A stretch of DNA of 64,000 nucleotides from Perognathus longimembris pacificus (GCF_023159225.1 NC_063176.1:9870963-9934962); one strand, 5' to 3'. Counted from the stretch's first letter, positions 24,346 through 37,055 are shown. Notes: generated by a model not told the origin, from the letters alone. Numbers and translations: made by a program.

Positions 24346-25204
24346 TTAGGTGAAACCTAAGCATATTATTCTAAAATAAGTTCATAAAATTGAAAACATA
24401 TTCATGTTAATGTAGCTTAAGTTTATGAACAATTATCCCAAGATAATATCCCAAGATATTTAAGCAATATTCCAAATATAAATAAAAACATTTGAATCTC
24501 TAGGGAAAGAATAGATTTCTTACTTATTTCAAGGTTCATAGTCAAGACCCCATTATCCCCAAAATAGATTAAATGAATAAATAAAAAGATAGATGAATTT
24601 TAAAAAATATTTATTTACTGTAAGGTTTACATGATGTAACTTCAGAAATATATGCAAAAGGAATGTATGTTTTATGCCAAGTTTATACATAATTTATATT
24701 AATTATGATGAAGTGCCTAGATTATTGAGAAATATGGTTAAAGGATCAAAGAGTACTACCTACTAGCCATAAACATGGGATAAGCTATCTAGCATGTCCT
24801 ATTCATTCAGATTATTCTTGGAACCTCTGTTTCTTTAAGTATATGGATTTCCTTACCTCTGGTTTAGTGATGGTCCCTTTGGAATGAGAATCTCTCGGGA
24901 ATGAGAGAATTATATTTCATGGTTTGCTTCCAGAAAACAGGAGGAAGGGAAGATACAAGAGATGTCCCTGCTTCTGCCCTTTTTCTCAAATCCCCAGGTG
25001 ACATATTTTAGGGTATTGTATATTGAACTCCATTAAATCATTTTCTCAGTATACTTGAGCCTTTAATTTTTAATAGCAATTGAAGTTTGACTTTAGAGTT
25101 ATTGTTCTTCAAAATTGTAAGTGGAAAATAAGATTTATTTCCAAGGCCATATATAATGTCTCATATATAACATAGTTTAGTAGATATTAAGAGTTTTTTC
25201 TCTT

Positions 25205-25425
25205 AAGGAGACAAAGACAGCAAGGAGGGAGGCATTCATAATCAATGCATAATCTATGAAACTAGGAAAATTGAGAGGCAGATTGGGGTTGGGAGGGATG
25301 GTTGGGAGGGAGGATTAAAGGAGTGATGCCTATCAAGATGTATTTTACTTAGAAATTGATTGGTTAAAGGGTAATTCCTTTGTATAACTACTTAAAGATA
25401 ATAACAATAAAAAATTACCCAGCTT
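25205..25425 (+). mobile_element. L1-type 3' UTR fragment
   Basis: A G-rich purine stretch (GGGGTTGGGAGGGATGG) is followed by AGTGATGCCTATCAAGATG, GGTAATTCCTTTGTATAACT and AACAATAAAAAA. The layout is that of an L1 3' UTR and tail. Confidence 0.6.
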
Positions 25426-25570
25426 GGCATGTCAGAATTAACAAGTAACATACTTTTCCTAACATGAATTTCTTTGAAATTATAGGAATTGTTAAATTGA
25501 GAACGTTACTTGTTTTAAGGATTGTAGGTAAACCAACTTGATAATGGGCCTAAATACTGATTTTTTAAAA

Positions 25571-25862
25571 TTTTATTTCTTTATTGTCAAAGTGATATAA
25601 CAGGGGGGTTACAGTTTCATATGTAAGGCAGTGCATACATCTCTTATCCAACTTGTTACCTCCTCCCTCATTCCCCCCACTGCATTCCCCCCCTCCCCAT
25701 TTCCCTTTTCCTCCATGAGTTGTACCGTTGGTTTACAGGATATAGTTTTGAAAGTATTGCTGTGGCATTGCTGTATCTTTTATCCTTTGTCTCTCCACTC
25801 CCCTTCCCTTCTCTGGTTCCAATACACATAGGTTCAATATCCAGGGTACCAAAAATCAGTCA
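25571..25862 (-). mobile_element. L1 3' end, reverse, with target-site duplication
   Basis: It starts with TTTATTGTCAAAGTGATATA and GGGGGGTTACAGTTTCATAT, followed by the C-rich complement of the L1 polypurine tract (CATTCCCCCCACTGC and CCCCCCTCCCC). An 18-19-bp direct repeat flanks it (25552-25570 and 25863-25880; AAATACTGATTTTT core). It is a 5'-truncated insertion of about 290 bp. Confidence 0.82.
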
Positions 25863-28800
25863 AAATACTGATTTTTAAAACATGTTTTGAAAAGGTTTCC
25901 ATAAGTGAAGGTGGACTGAGAGGATTGCCCTCCCAAATCAAATCAATTTGAATTTTGAAGGGTTCATGGGGATATTTATGGTAAAATATTGCATTAAGGA
26001 GTAGAGGTTTTATGTAACATTTTAAAAGGAAAAATTTAGTCATAGATTTTGAGGTCATTGATTCTGAAATAAAGAAAATGGCCCCTGATTTCTGCCTTCA
26101 GAACTACAATTGCTGCACTTGATGTAACACTAGCTGTAAAGGTGAAATGTTTTACTTGAAATAATGTATAAAGTTATAAGAAGGATATGATGAATTTTTA
26201 CTGCGTGCTTGGCATTTTTCTAGGCTTTTTCAAGTTAATTTATTTAATGCATGAAATAATCCTTTGATATTTTGAGACCTGAACGCTCCTTACAATCTCA
26301 CTACTAGGTATTACCAAAATCAGGATTCACTCAGACATTCCGTAGTCCGTTCTTTGATCATCACCGTGAACTCTATGTCATAACACGACATATATCCATA
26401 ATTATATTCAATTGAGTTTCACCTCTGTGAAATTGTTCTTTTCTCTCTAAATCCTTTGAAGAGGGCATAGTTAAATTTTAAAATCCCATCCTTGATTGGA
26501 TTGAAATGATACTTAATTGCCACTGACTTTATGTTTAAAAGAAATAAAAAACCTTTTGGTTATTTTAACACTTTAAACCATAAACCCTAAAATCTGGGCA
26601 GCCAAAGAAGTACAATTACCAAGAGATTTATCACATCAATCTTGACAGGATTAAAAGAAGGGATTTCAGAGGTTTGATGTGTACTGGCAATGAGTTCCTC
26701 CATGGAACCACTCAAGGAGATCATTGTTTAGTTAGAAAGACAATGGAGGAACATGATGTCAAGGGACCCCCAGATAGGGGATGTGTAGAAGCCATGCAAA
26801 GGACTGGTGACTGGCTATTCCAGCCCTGCATTTAGAACTGTCCGGTTGTTTCCTATTTTTTTTTTCAAGAAACTAGTAGATGAAATTCAGCCGGAGCTCT
26901 TAGAATAGGAAGGGGGATTAACACTATAGGATACGATGGAGTGAAATCTACCCTATAAAGAATGGGAGAGCAGCGTATGTACTGAGAAAATGCATTTGGC
27001 TTCTTAGGCGTTACTAAGTATCATAGAGATTTGACGTTCCTGAGATATTCCTTTAAGTTGTGTCTGTCTCTCTCCAGCAGAATTCTCCTACTCAGGTTTG
27101 AGTTTTTCAGAACATTAAAGGGAAGCCATACTGTAAGAAGATAAGAATTCATAAAAACCAGACTGGTGTTTGTCCCTTCTGCGCGCACAGCAGGAGATAG
27201 TAGTGAATAGCAGTAGAGACAAGAGGTCTGAGGATGTTAATATTGGTCCCAAGCAAAAGCAGTAGAGAGCATGAAATAGTCCATTGTCTGATATAACACA
27301 ATACCTGATACAGCTTACTTTAAAGAAAGAGGAGGGGTGTTATTTGGCTTACATAAAGTCCAAACATCATGGTATTGCCTCTTTCCATTGCTGCTGGCTG
27401 CTTGACCACCACCTCTGAGAGACTAACATAGTAGTAGCACCTGCAGAGGAATCACATAACAAGAGGGGCTAGCTTGCCCCCTTTCCCTTTTTAAATAAAA
27501 CCCCTTTTTCAAGAAGAAAGTTAGGGATCTTCAAGAACTACCTTCGTTTCTTTCATGTGTGATGCCCCCTATAAGCTATATCCCTCCCCCTTCATCTGGA
27601 CTTCCCTCTTAAAGATGCCATTAGTCGTATTTGTTACTACCTTAGGAACTGAGTTTCCAACATACGAACAATTGGTGAACCCTAAAATGATATTCAAAGC
27701 ATTTTAACAAAGTGGCACAAAATATCTAATAGCAATATTTACCTTTTTTGTTGTCCAATATTGCTGTCTTCTTGTGATCACTTTACATACTAGACAGGAA
27801 GAACAAATACCCCCTCCTCAGCCTCCATCTAGTAGAAAAGTCCTCCACAGATCAAACATCAATACTGACAGTTATTGTCCATGTTACATGTCCATACAGA
27901 CCCTCAACACCATGATGTTTGTACCTTGAGAACTAAAACTGGTGCCAGCTAGTTTTACCCCAGTTCACTAAAGCACACTGTCAGAATGTTCTGTGATTGA
28001 AGGTAGTACCAGTGACCATGGTATGAATGATTAATCATCACAACTAGATTGCTAAATATTGCTACATCCCAAGTTCATAGTAGTTTTTGTTTATTCCAAC
28101 TGTATATCTCCCTTGTAAGAAAAAGTCTCCCCTGTAAGTAATACTTCCCGACTTCAGTGTCTCTTCTTCTGTAAGTTTGAAGGAGTAGTTTATGGCAAGA
28201 ACAGTCATTTAAGATTTTTTTCTTTATCTAATGTTAAATGATTGGATATGTAATTAAATGTGTGGACAGAAGAGTGTTACACAGCTTGAGCTTCTCTGTC
28301 CACACTTGAAAGTTTCCTGATCTCATTTTTCTGTTGGCTGGACCCCAATTGTTGTTGAGTTTTTCTACTACACATAATTATGCAGTTTTCCAAAATCTGT
28401 CATCCAAGTCTCTGGTACTTCTATAAATGTGCTATTTCATGTTGTAGTCTAGAATATTCTGTTTTCTCTGGAAGCTGACATTTCAAACTAGGTACTTCAA
28501 AGTAGTAACAAAAACTCTAGAATTGAGATTAATAGTCTGGGAGACCATCAATTACTTTATTAGGAAGATAAACTATGAGCATAAACAGCAATAACCTATT
28601 ATCAACAACAGTCACATTATTATTATGCTACACAAACAAAAATGTGCATCATAAACTGACATATTTTGTACCAGTGATTATCACTGTATTTTTAATGTTT
28701 CTGTGTTCATTGAGTTTGATGTATCTTGCTTGATTTGCTATAGAAAGATTTCTAAAAACTCCTTCATTCAGGGCTATGAGAAATCTCAGTGCTCATAGAA

Positions 28801-29589
28801 ACCCTCATTTACAGACTTATTATGCCCTTTTGTTTCATCGAGATAGTCTATCTTTTTAACAGCAGTTAATTTTTACCCCATTTTCCAGTTTTCTTTCTGA
28901 TCATTTTTTTCTTTTACTCGCTGATACCTATTTTTAAATGATTTTTGGCTTTACAAATATCTTCTTCCTGCAACCTTTTCCTTCATTACAAAGGTACAGA
29001 GATACATGTAATACTTCTATATAAATTTAACCTATCAACTGTTTTTTTCTATGGTGTATTGTTTTGTTGCTTTCAACAGAAGCCTTTTAAAGTGAGGAAT
29101 TAAAGTATTTTCCCTTTATTTTCCTATGCTCTACACTGTGTTTTCTCTGCCTTGGAGTTCTACAATTCACTATAGGACTTCTCTGTCCTCTCAGAAAAGC
29201 ATTATTTTTTTCTGTTTTAAAATCTGAGCCCAGTTTCCCACATCCTTCACCAAATAAACCATCAATTCCCTGCAGATGTGGCTGCTGCACATTGGGCGCT
29301 CTTCGGTCCCTGAGTGTCCTGCACCTTCCACCGTCATCATGCTATGCCTAGAGCATGCTTTGCAACTGAAAGTGGATGTATTAACTGAGAGTGGAAGTAT
29401 TCCCTTTTTGGTCCTCATTCGCAGAATTGTCATAGCATGTCTAGGACTTCCATCATTTTTTCCCACAGATTCCAGAAACTGCTAAAATTCTTCCTATTTT
29501 TTGCTCCTCTTTTAATTATCATTGCATTTTTCATTTTACAGATGAAGTTAGGAGTGCCGCTGTATTGACAGGGTTTCATCAGATCTGCC

Positions 29590-30110
29590 ATACACGTGTA
29601 TATCTACTTATTAAAAACTTCATTATATCGTTTAAAGTATTGAATGTGTCTCTTTTGGGTCTGGTTTATTTTACTTAATATAATTTCTCACAAGTTTTCC
29701 CATTTCCTTATGGGCAATATCATTCATTCTGAAGGAGGCTTGTGTATGTATATATATACATATCACATTTTCTTGATTCATTCATCCACGGAGGGGCAGC
29801 TAGATGATTCCATATCTTGGCTATGGAAAAAAAAAATGCTGCAATGAACATAGTTGTGCTGGTAGTTTTAGTGTGGCCTGGTTTGTGGTCATTTGGGTAA
29901 ATGTCCAGGAATGGAATTGTTGAGTCATAGGGAAGCTCTTTGTTTAGTTGTTTGAGGACCTTCATACTGCTTTCCAGAGTGGTTGAGCAAGTGTACATCC
30001 CCACATACATTGCAGTCGTGTTCCCTTTTGGCCACATCCTCACCAGCCTTTGTTATTGGCCATTCCCACTGGGATGAGGTAAAAATTTCATGGTTTTCCT
30101 TATCTGTGGT
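29590..30110 (-). mobile_element. L1 ORF2 3' end and start of 3' UTR, inverted segment
   Basis: Read on the minus strand, the C-terminal L1 ORF2 protein segment is followed by sequence like AAACCAGACCCAAAAGAGAC, typical of the region around the L1 ORF2 stop. A + strand L1-like 3' UTR begins within about 15 bases of its right border. This arrangement is expected from a twin-primed (5'-inverted) insertion. Confidence 0.75.
29720..30043 (-). pseudogene. L1 ORF2 C-terminal relic
   Basis: The minus-strand frame contains LNKELPYDSTIPFLDIYP, TTMFIAAFFFSIAKIWNHL and APPWMNESRKCD. These follow the order of the L1 ORF2 protein C-terminus (a KELPFDPAIPLLGIYP-like block, then MFIAALFTIAK-WNQP-like, then a WIKKMWY-like block). 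The reverse transcriptase and endonuclease domains are absent, so it is a dead fragment. The surrounding conserved frame appears to extend past the annotated start at 30043. Confidence 0.88.
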
Positions 30111-30119
30111 AACTGTATT

Positions 30120-30640
30120 GTGTCTATAAATGTACAAGTAAACACGCTGGATGGCAAAAGAAAAGAAAATGTACACTGGAACATAATAAATTGTAAAGGA
30201 CTCTAGACTTTCACATGAAGTGATGTCAGAGGAAGTTATTCTTAGGAGCAGGTACATAGCTGCAATAGCTGTGTGCACGTGATCATATAAAATGATAGTT
30301 GTTGAAATGAACTCCAGGAAGTAGAAATAAGAGGGTTTTTTTTTTCCTTTGATGCTGTTTTTTGTTTCCATGTTCTTTTGTCTTGTTTGTTTATGTTTCT
30401 TTGGGAGGGTACTGGGGAGTACCAAAATGGTGGGACAAAGAATGAAGAAATGTAGCAGTGATACTCTCTAGACACTATGTTGAAAGTGAACTATCCAACT
30501 GGTGGATGGGAATGGGAGGAAAAAACAGGGAGTGAACAAGGGAAGGGGGGCATAGATCAAAAAGAAAAGTACTCTTTATCTGACTCGTGTAACCCTAACC
30601 CCACCGTACATCACCTTTAAAATAAATAAAAAATAAACAA
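30120..30640 (+). mobile_element. L1-like 3' UTR, sense orientation
   Basis: The G-rich GGGAAGGGGGGCATAG block near 30540 is followed by ACCCCACCGTACATCACC and a TTTAAAATAAATAAAAAATA tail. This matches the layout of an L1 3' end. Together with 29590-30110 it probably forms one inverted insertion. The first 300 bases are less certain. Confidence 0.55.
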
Positions 30641-30659
30641 ACAAGTATTTATTTAGTAC

Positions 30660-30860
30660 AAATACTAGGGATTGTCAGGTCTATAGTGCCATCCCTTAGC
30701 CTTTTAGCTAAAAGATAGTGCTTTACCCCTTGATCCACAGCTTACCTCTGGTGCTTTGGTGGTTAACTGGGTCTAAGAGTTCTTCGGCGTTTTTCTGCTC
30801 CATCTGGTTTGGAGCTGGAGTCGTCATCTGACAGCCTCCTCAGCTCCGTATCTTTTTATG
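30660..30860 (-). mobile_element. Composite SINE, reverse, degraded
   Basis: ACTAGGGATTGTCAGGTC, CTTTACCCCTTGATCCACAG and a late GACAGCCTCCTCAG follow the reverse composite order, with strong decay. Confidence 0.55.
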
Positions 30861-31269
30861 TATTTGTAAGTTTGGTCATCAGTGTCCATTCATTCTTTAC
30901 TGAGTTAATTCCTATCTAAATTTTTCTTATCTTGTTGCTGTCATTATAATGACATCTACTTTCTCTTTCATCATCTAGTTCTTATTTACTCAATTGAACA
31001 ATCACCACTTTTTGCGTGTTGAACTTAAGTCTGACAAACATCTTAAACTTTCAATAGTTACAGTGGGTTTTTCTTCCAGCTAATTTGAATTTTCTGTGGA
31101 AATTAGTATTCAAATACTAATTTAAACATTACATCTATAGTGCTAAACCTTGTACCAATTAATGTTAACATTGTTTCCCACTTTACTATTAGTATAAGTA
31201 CTATACTGGACATTTTCAAGGAAATCCTTTTGTGGTTACAGGGTTTGGTGAGATTTATATGTAGTGCAT

Positions 31270-31330
31270 GGTGTGTTTATACGTGTGTGTATATGTGTGT
31301 ATGTATATACATATATATACATACACACAT
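31270..31330. repeat. Alternating purine-pyrimidine repeat with inverted repeat
   Basis: A GT/AT alternation. It includes perfect 17-bp inverted arms (31293-31309 ATGTGTGTATGTATATA and 31314-31330), separated by CATA. Confidence 0.95.
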
Positions 31331-31497
31331 TATTAGATAATCCTATCAAGGAAACAGTTGTATAGTCTCAGGTTCTTCAGTAGTTTTGCATTTTCATGAA
31401 AAACACTAATTCCTCAAATTGTGTTTCTTTATGTATGCTAAATGGTCTGGGATATATTTTATTTGATTATATTTTCTAAGAACTATCAGATTTTGTT

Positions 31498-31545
31498 TTG
31501 CTCAATGCAAGCGCTCTACCACTTGAGCCACAGCACCACTTTCAG
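31498..31545 (-). mobile_element. IDL-Geo right-monomer fragment
   Basis: GCTCAATGCAAGCGCTCTAC followed by CACTTGAGCCACAGCACCAC. Only about 48 bp are retained. Confidence 0.7.
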
Positions 31546-32229
31546 AACTATCAGATTTTATTAGCTTAATATACTAGTAGGTATTTAAGACTATCTTCTT
31601 AAATAAAGAGCTCTCAATTTTTAAAATTTGTAATCTTAAACTACTCATACCTGGTTAACTACTGTAGGATCAAAAGGGCTTTTTTTTTCTATTTAGGATT
31701 AACTTCTATGGAAAAGGCTTTATGTTACTGGAGTGATATGGAGGATTTATTTGTAAACTGGTGTGGAATTTGAACTTGCTTTGTAAAGGTAGCAGCAGAT
31801 GAATCATTGTTAATATTTATATGTTCATATGCATTTTTGCTATAGTTATCCAATTTAATTTCATTATTTTCAGAAAATCACTATGTTTGGTATTGATTTG
31901 CAGTTTTTTTTTTAATTTTTACAGAGGATGCTCTTTGGTCTGAAATTTACCTATCTTAAGATTGTTATTTTGTCATTTGGAGCATTTTATATGTCCATAA
32001 AATGAAAGTTATTATTGTATTGCTTACATTTACTTGGCATTTCTTATCATTTGTGTCATTCACATTAGTTTGAAAGAGAGGTTGAAATCTCTAATAACAA
32101 TTTGAATTGGATAAAATTACATCCCACAGAACGTCTGTATTAAAAGTAAAATTAAGATACAAATCACTCTTCTTCAATTAGTCTTATTCACCAAGGACTC
32201 TGGGCAGTTGCAATATTCTGTTAAGCTTT

Positions 32230-32334
32230 CATATATATATGTATGTATATATATATGTGTGTGTATGTATGTATATATGTATGTCCATATATAATTATGT
32301 AACATTATATTATATGTAATATAATATATATTTA
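32230..32334. repeat. AT-rich (AT)n/(GT)n/(GTAT)n repeat
   Basis: Alternating purine-pyrimidine sequence, changing from TATATATG to GTGTATGT and then to ATTATATTATATG. Confidence 0.93.
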
Positions 32335-32394
32335 AAGAGAAAGATCATAATATACTTAGATTCAGCTAGATAAATTCTTTTTTGTATTCTATTT

Positions 32395-33015
32395 ATTGAT
32401 TAAACAAAAATTTTTTGACAAGGTGTTGTGCAAAAAGGGTACAGTTACATAGTAGGGCAGCGTGTACATTTCTAGTGATATCTTACACCCTGTTTTTCTT
32501 TCCCTTCCCTAGGTCAGGTAGACATATATACAATACACAATGTACCAAGAACATATACAGTAGCCACGTGGCCTACGCCCAAGAAAATTCGCCTAGGGCT
32601 TTAAACGTAATGTTGACATTAGACAATATGTCGACAGTAGTCTTATATGAACGTACACACATAGCTTTTGAGCTATTGTATTCCACTGAGAGGTCAATTT
32701 TTGACCTTTATATGTTGAGTAGTTGTTTGGTTTTAGTTACATAATGTTGGGTCGCTGACCCAATCCTGTGGGAAATACCATTTGACAAGCAGTTTTTGGT
32801 TTCACAGACCTGGTCTCTACTGTCTCTCCGTCTCCCTTTCTTAACAGTCATATATCAGGGAGATCATGCCCCTTTGTTTTCTGTATTCTAGGCTTGTCTC
32901 GCTCAACATTATTTGTTCAAGTTCTGACCATTTCCCTGCGAATAACAATATTTCACCATTCCTAATCGCTATGTAGTATTCCATTGTGTATAGGTACCAT
33001 ATTGTTTGGATCCAT
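32395..33015 (-). mobile_element. L1 3' region, reverse (about 620 bp)
   Basis: It starts near TTTTTTGACAAGGTGTTGTG, a diverged form of the common L1 3' end. It runs to AGTATTCCATTGTGTATAGG near 32987, the complement of a segment shared by L1 ORF2 ends. A 109-codon + strand frame inside it (32415-32744) is antisense to the element and not a gene. Confidence 0.72.
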
Positions 33016-34235
33016 TCTGAGTGATTTAAAAAATTATTACTGACAGCCTTTCAAGTTCTATTTCTTTTAATTATTTGGTTCAATTTAGTCTTTCCCAGCT
33101 ATATTAGTTTACTCTTTCTGTAAAGAGGAAACTAAGGCTTGTAACTTTACCTTCTAACACAGAGACCCCAGTTTAATCAATCAAATTTAACTTTCTCAAG
33201 TTAGCCAGAGAATTATGGGTTCTACTTCACCAATCACTAGGAAATATCTATATATTCCTATTTCAATGTAGAATATGGAAGTTTGTATCATTAACAAATT
33301 GAGGTTCCTATAGGACAAATGACTGGCTCAAGCTAAATAAAACTTACCATGTCTCACATGTATGACAGAGCTTACCAGGGTTCCATTTATAGGAGTTCTG
33401 ATTAAGTATAGATGTGTTTTAAATACTTAGCTCTGCTTTACTTGCTCATGAATTGCTCTTTCACAGAAGAAGTATGATGTCTCTTTTCCAATTTGGTGGA
33501 AAAAAAGATGATACTGCCGTATGTTACAAGAGACAGCATATCAGAAATTCAACCGGTCAAAGCACACTTGCCAGGAAATAAAGTTATTAATTTTTTGACT
33601 TATTTTACTTAAAGTTTTACATGTCCTCTAAATTGAAGAAAGAGATTCTGAGAATGTTTGATACATTCCTTAAGTTTTTTTTTTTATCTCTTTATATTCC
33701 ATTGATTGACCCTATTTAACTAGCCCTGTGTCACAGGTTTTGAGGAGCTTGTGAATACTGAGACTGAGTCTAAATTTAAATACGAATATACCTACAAAAG
33801 AGTGTAAAGGAAGAATTTAAATTATAATAAGGAATATGAATAAATGAAAGACATCAACTCCTAATAATTTATAGTTCTTGAAATGTTAGCTTAATAAAGC
33901 AAATTATTATTAGCATAAAACACAGAACTAAAAATGTATCTTTTAGATACATTTAGATAGCTTGTTAGTAAGTATTCTTATAGTGTCATTATTATTTACT
34001 TCTCAGAATAAAAAAATAACATATCTTTGCCTGAAACTTATCAATTCATCCTTATCTATTTAACTGGTAGAGAGTCTAAATAATAGTAAATATATAATTT
34101 CTGCTGTATAATTATAATTCAGTTGAATTCTATGATTATATGTTTATTCTTGGACCATATAGAGTTTATACATTTATACATATAAATTTATGTAACATTT
34201 CGTTGTAGATGAAACATAATTAAAACTCTTCCTAG

Positions 34236-34497
34236 GTGCCTGGGCTTATAGCCTATTATCATATATAAGCAGAAGGCTGAGATCAGAGGACACTGAGTCT
34301 AAGCCAACCAAGGCAAATAAATAAATAATTAAATGAATGAATGAATGAATTCTATGAAAACATTACCTCCAATCAACCACCAGAAAATAAATTCCTAAGT
34401 GGAGCTTTGGCCCAAATAGTAGAGTGTTCGACTTGAACACAGCAGCTTAGGAACAGCACCCAAGCCCTGATTTCAAGCCCTAGGATCACCACCAACA
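34236..34497 (+). mobile_element. B1-like composite SINE with expanded linker microsatellite
   Basis: TAGGTGCCTGGGCTTATAGC and AGGCTGAGATCAGAGGAC (left half) are separated from ACCTCCAATCAACCACCAG and GTGGAGCTTTGGCCCAAATA (right half) by an (AAAT)/(GAAT) expansion. An AACAAAAACAAAG tail follows. Confidence 0.75.
34315..34351. repeat. (AAAT)n/(GAAT)n microsatellite inside a SINE linker
   Basis: AAATAAATAAAT is followed by GAATGAATGAATGAAT, located between the two SINE halves. Confidence 0.92.
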
Positions 34498-35127
34498 AAA
34501 ACAAAGAAAACAAAACACACAAACTATTCATTTGACTGGACATTTATTGACTTTGATTTACATGGTATTTTTTTCTTATTTTTCAGGTTGTCACCTGTAA
34601 TTTCTAATTTTCATATTGCTGTTTTGTTCCTAAAAGCAAGAAATATTTTAATTTGGACTTTGAACCAAGGAAACACAAATATTTATGATATATTATAAAG
34701 TATTTATTGTATTTGTTTAGCTCACTTCATTGTCTAAGTAAATTCCACAGGACTATAGATTTTGGAAGCAATATTTAACTGCAATAAAACTCATAGTTGA
34801 AATATAATCATTTTTTTATAATTTCTACAATTATGTTATATGACGTTCATATTTTTCTAAGAAGTTTAATGCCTTCAAGGCTAAGAAATTTAAACCTATA
34901 AACAGAAAGAACTGTTTATATATTACTATGACTCTTGAATTAAATTCTGTCTTTTCACTTTAATCTTCCCCTAGGAGTAAATAAAGAATTTAGATATAAA
35001 AATATAAATCTAGATGAAATAGTCACACTATTAGAAAACACATTTGAAAGAAATATAAAACAGCTAGGACTCCTGTCATAACAAATCAACTAATGAGTTA
35101 CTTGCAACACTTGTAAGGTTTGCATAT

Positions 35128-35175
35128 GGTGTGTGTGTGTGTGTCTGTGTGTGTGTGTATCTGTGTTTGTATGTG
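35128..35175. repeat. (GT)n microsatellite
   Basis: An imperfect GT run interrupted by CTGT and AT. Confidence 0.94.
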
Positions 35176-35470
35176 CAAAGGTTTACATTTTTCTCTTATC
35201 TCTCACCATTAAATACTTCACCTTTGGCTAGCAGATATTCTACTAGTCTCAGAGATAAGTATTGCAACATTGCTAGTCTATTGTCATTATTGCATGTCTG
35301 GTTGATTTAAAACTTGAATCTCATAGCCCATTTTAAATATTCTTCCCTCATTTTCTAGGTTTGTGGCTTGGAAAGGGTCTCTTTCCTTCTTTGTACTTTT
35401 TCATATACTCCATGACCACTAGAATTCGGTAGTGTTTGTAGCAAAATTCATCTTCTAAATAACTTTGTTT

Positions 35471-35692
35471 TTTGTTGTGTTGGCACTAGGGCTTGAACTC
35501 AGGACCTCTCTATCTCTTTTGGCTTTTTGACTCACAGGTGGAACTCTACCACACTTCCACTTCTGGCTTTTTGCTAATTTATTGGAGATAAAAGTTTCAT
35601 TTGTCTTCCCAGGCTAGCTCTAAACCAAGATTCTCAGATCTCCGCCTCCTGAGTAGCTAGGGTTATAGGAGTGAGCCATCAGCAGAAGCCTA
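35471..35692 (-). mobile_element. B1-like composite SINE, reverse
   Basis: CACTAGGGCTTGAACTCAGG and CACTTCCACTTCTGGC (right half), then TTCCCAGGCTAGCTCTAAAC and CCTGAGTAGCTAGGGTTATA (left half, 7SL-like). Confidence 0.83.
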
Positions 35693-35958
35693 ATTGAGAG
35701 AATAATTTCTAAATAAGTCCAGCAGAAATCTTTTCATTAGCATACAATGCTGCTGGCTCCAGTTTGCATGTAGATGAGTGGATTCTCTGTCCCCAGCTTG
35801 GGCACCTCGTTGTTGACTGAGGGTCAATGGCCAAAGCTCCATCATCATACGGTTGCATTAGTGTTTATTACACCTTTCTCTGCTCTGTGAAGTACGAGAA
35901 CTAATTCTCTTACTTTATTATTACTCTTATGGTATTATGAACCATTTTAAAAGAGGGA

Positions 35959-35980
35959 TATGTATATATATATATATATT
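35959..35980. repeat. (AT)n run
   Basis: About eleven TA/AT units, perfectly alternating. Confidence 0.95.
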
Positions 35981-36962
35981 TGATAAAATTAATTCTATGC
36001 TAATTAAAGTAAATTCAAATATATACGGATACTGCAAAGTTGTGAGACTAATGAAGAGCCTAATATCTTTCTTGCACACCATGAAGCACATACCCCACTC
36101 ATCAACATACATTAGCTAATCCTTCAGCAATTCCAAAGGAGATCAGAATGTATTAAATTTGATGCCTGTAGGATTAAAATTTCTGTCAAAATCATTCCTG
36201 TTCCATTATTACCCATGACTTCTCAATACCAGGTCTTTTAACATCAGTATGAAACTTTTATACATGCTTCTTGTCTTTATACCAAGACTCACAGATCCTG
36301 CAATTTAAAAGTATTCTGTAGTTGGTGAAGTACTATAAGTCTTTTTGTGGATGATGTAATAGAAAGCAATATTTCAAACTACTTAAATAATTTATCTCCT
36401 TTATTTCTTGAACTTCAGATATTTCCTTAAAATGTGGAAAATAGTAAGCTATTTTATTCTGTAACTGCTAAAGAGTAAAAAGATAAGAATATCTTGTAAT
36501 TCGCTTGTTTTATTCATGATGTGTCTGTCCATCCACCATTTGTCTATTTTGATAATATATTTTTATATTGTAGCACTAGTTTACAAGTTAATGCTGTAGT
36601 GAAGAAGTCCGTCTTCTTAAAAATGTGTTTTGAGCCAAGGTTCAATGGAAATAGATTTTAAAAGGTTCTGTGTGGCCTTTGGGATTTTATGTAACATGTA
36701 TACATAATTATTGTCAAGCTTTTTATATTTGATGGAAGAAAAATATGCTTTTTCTACAAATAGGCTTCATTTTTCTCACTTGTCTTCAAAACTATATGTA
36801 TGAAATATTTTCTTTAAATAAATGAACACTTATTAAGTACCCCGTAAACCTGTAAGGTTACATATTGTCTTAGAAACTTAAAATAATTTCAGTGAATTTA
36901 GTTATGGAACCCTGAATAGAATTTCTACTTAATGAATATTTTAAACTGTGAAAGAAAATTAG

Positions 36963-37055
36963 TTAACAAACAGTACTAGAAATATATCCAATGCCTAACT
37001 TATGAAACTGTAACCTCTCTGTACATCAGTTTGATAATAAAAATTTGAATAAAAA
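36963..37055 (+). mobile_element. 93-bp L1 3' stub with target-site duplication
   Basis: AACAAACAGTACTAGAAATA, ATGCCTAACTTATGAAACTG and TGTACATCAGTTTGATAATA form the sense strand of the common 3' end. A perfect 12-bp flank, AAAGAAAATTAG (36951-36962 and 37056-37067), marks an independent insertion. Confidence 0.8.

Noticed and set aside
26900..28400. Possible old LTR retroposon region
   Set aside because: A few phrases look LTR-like, but no paired LTR, primer-binding site or coding motif was found.
30591..30604. TAACCCTAACCCC, resembling an interstitial telomere repeat
   Set aside because: Only two units, and it sits within the L1-like 3' UTR.
32415..32744. 109-codon + strand frame
   Set aside because: Lies antisense within an L1 3' region; no protein resemblance.
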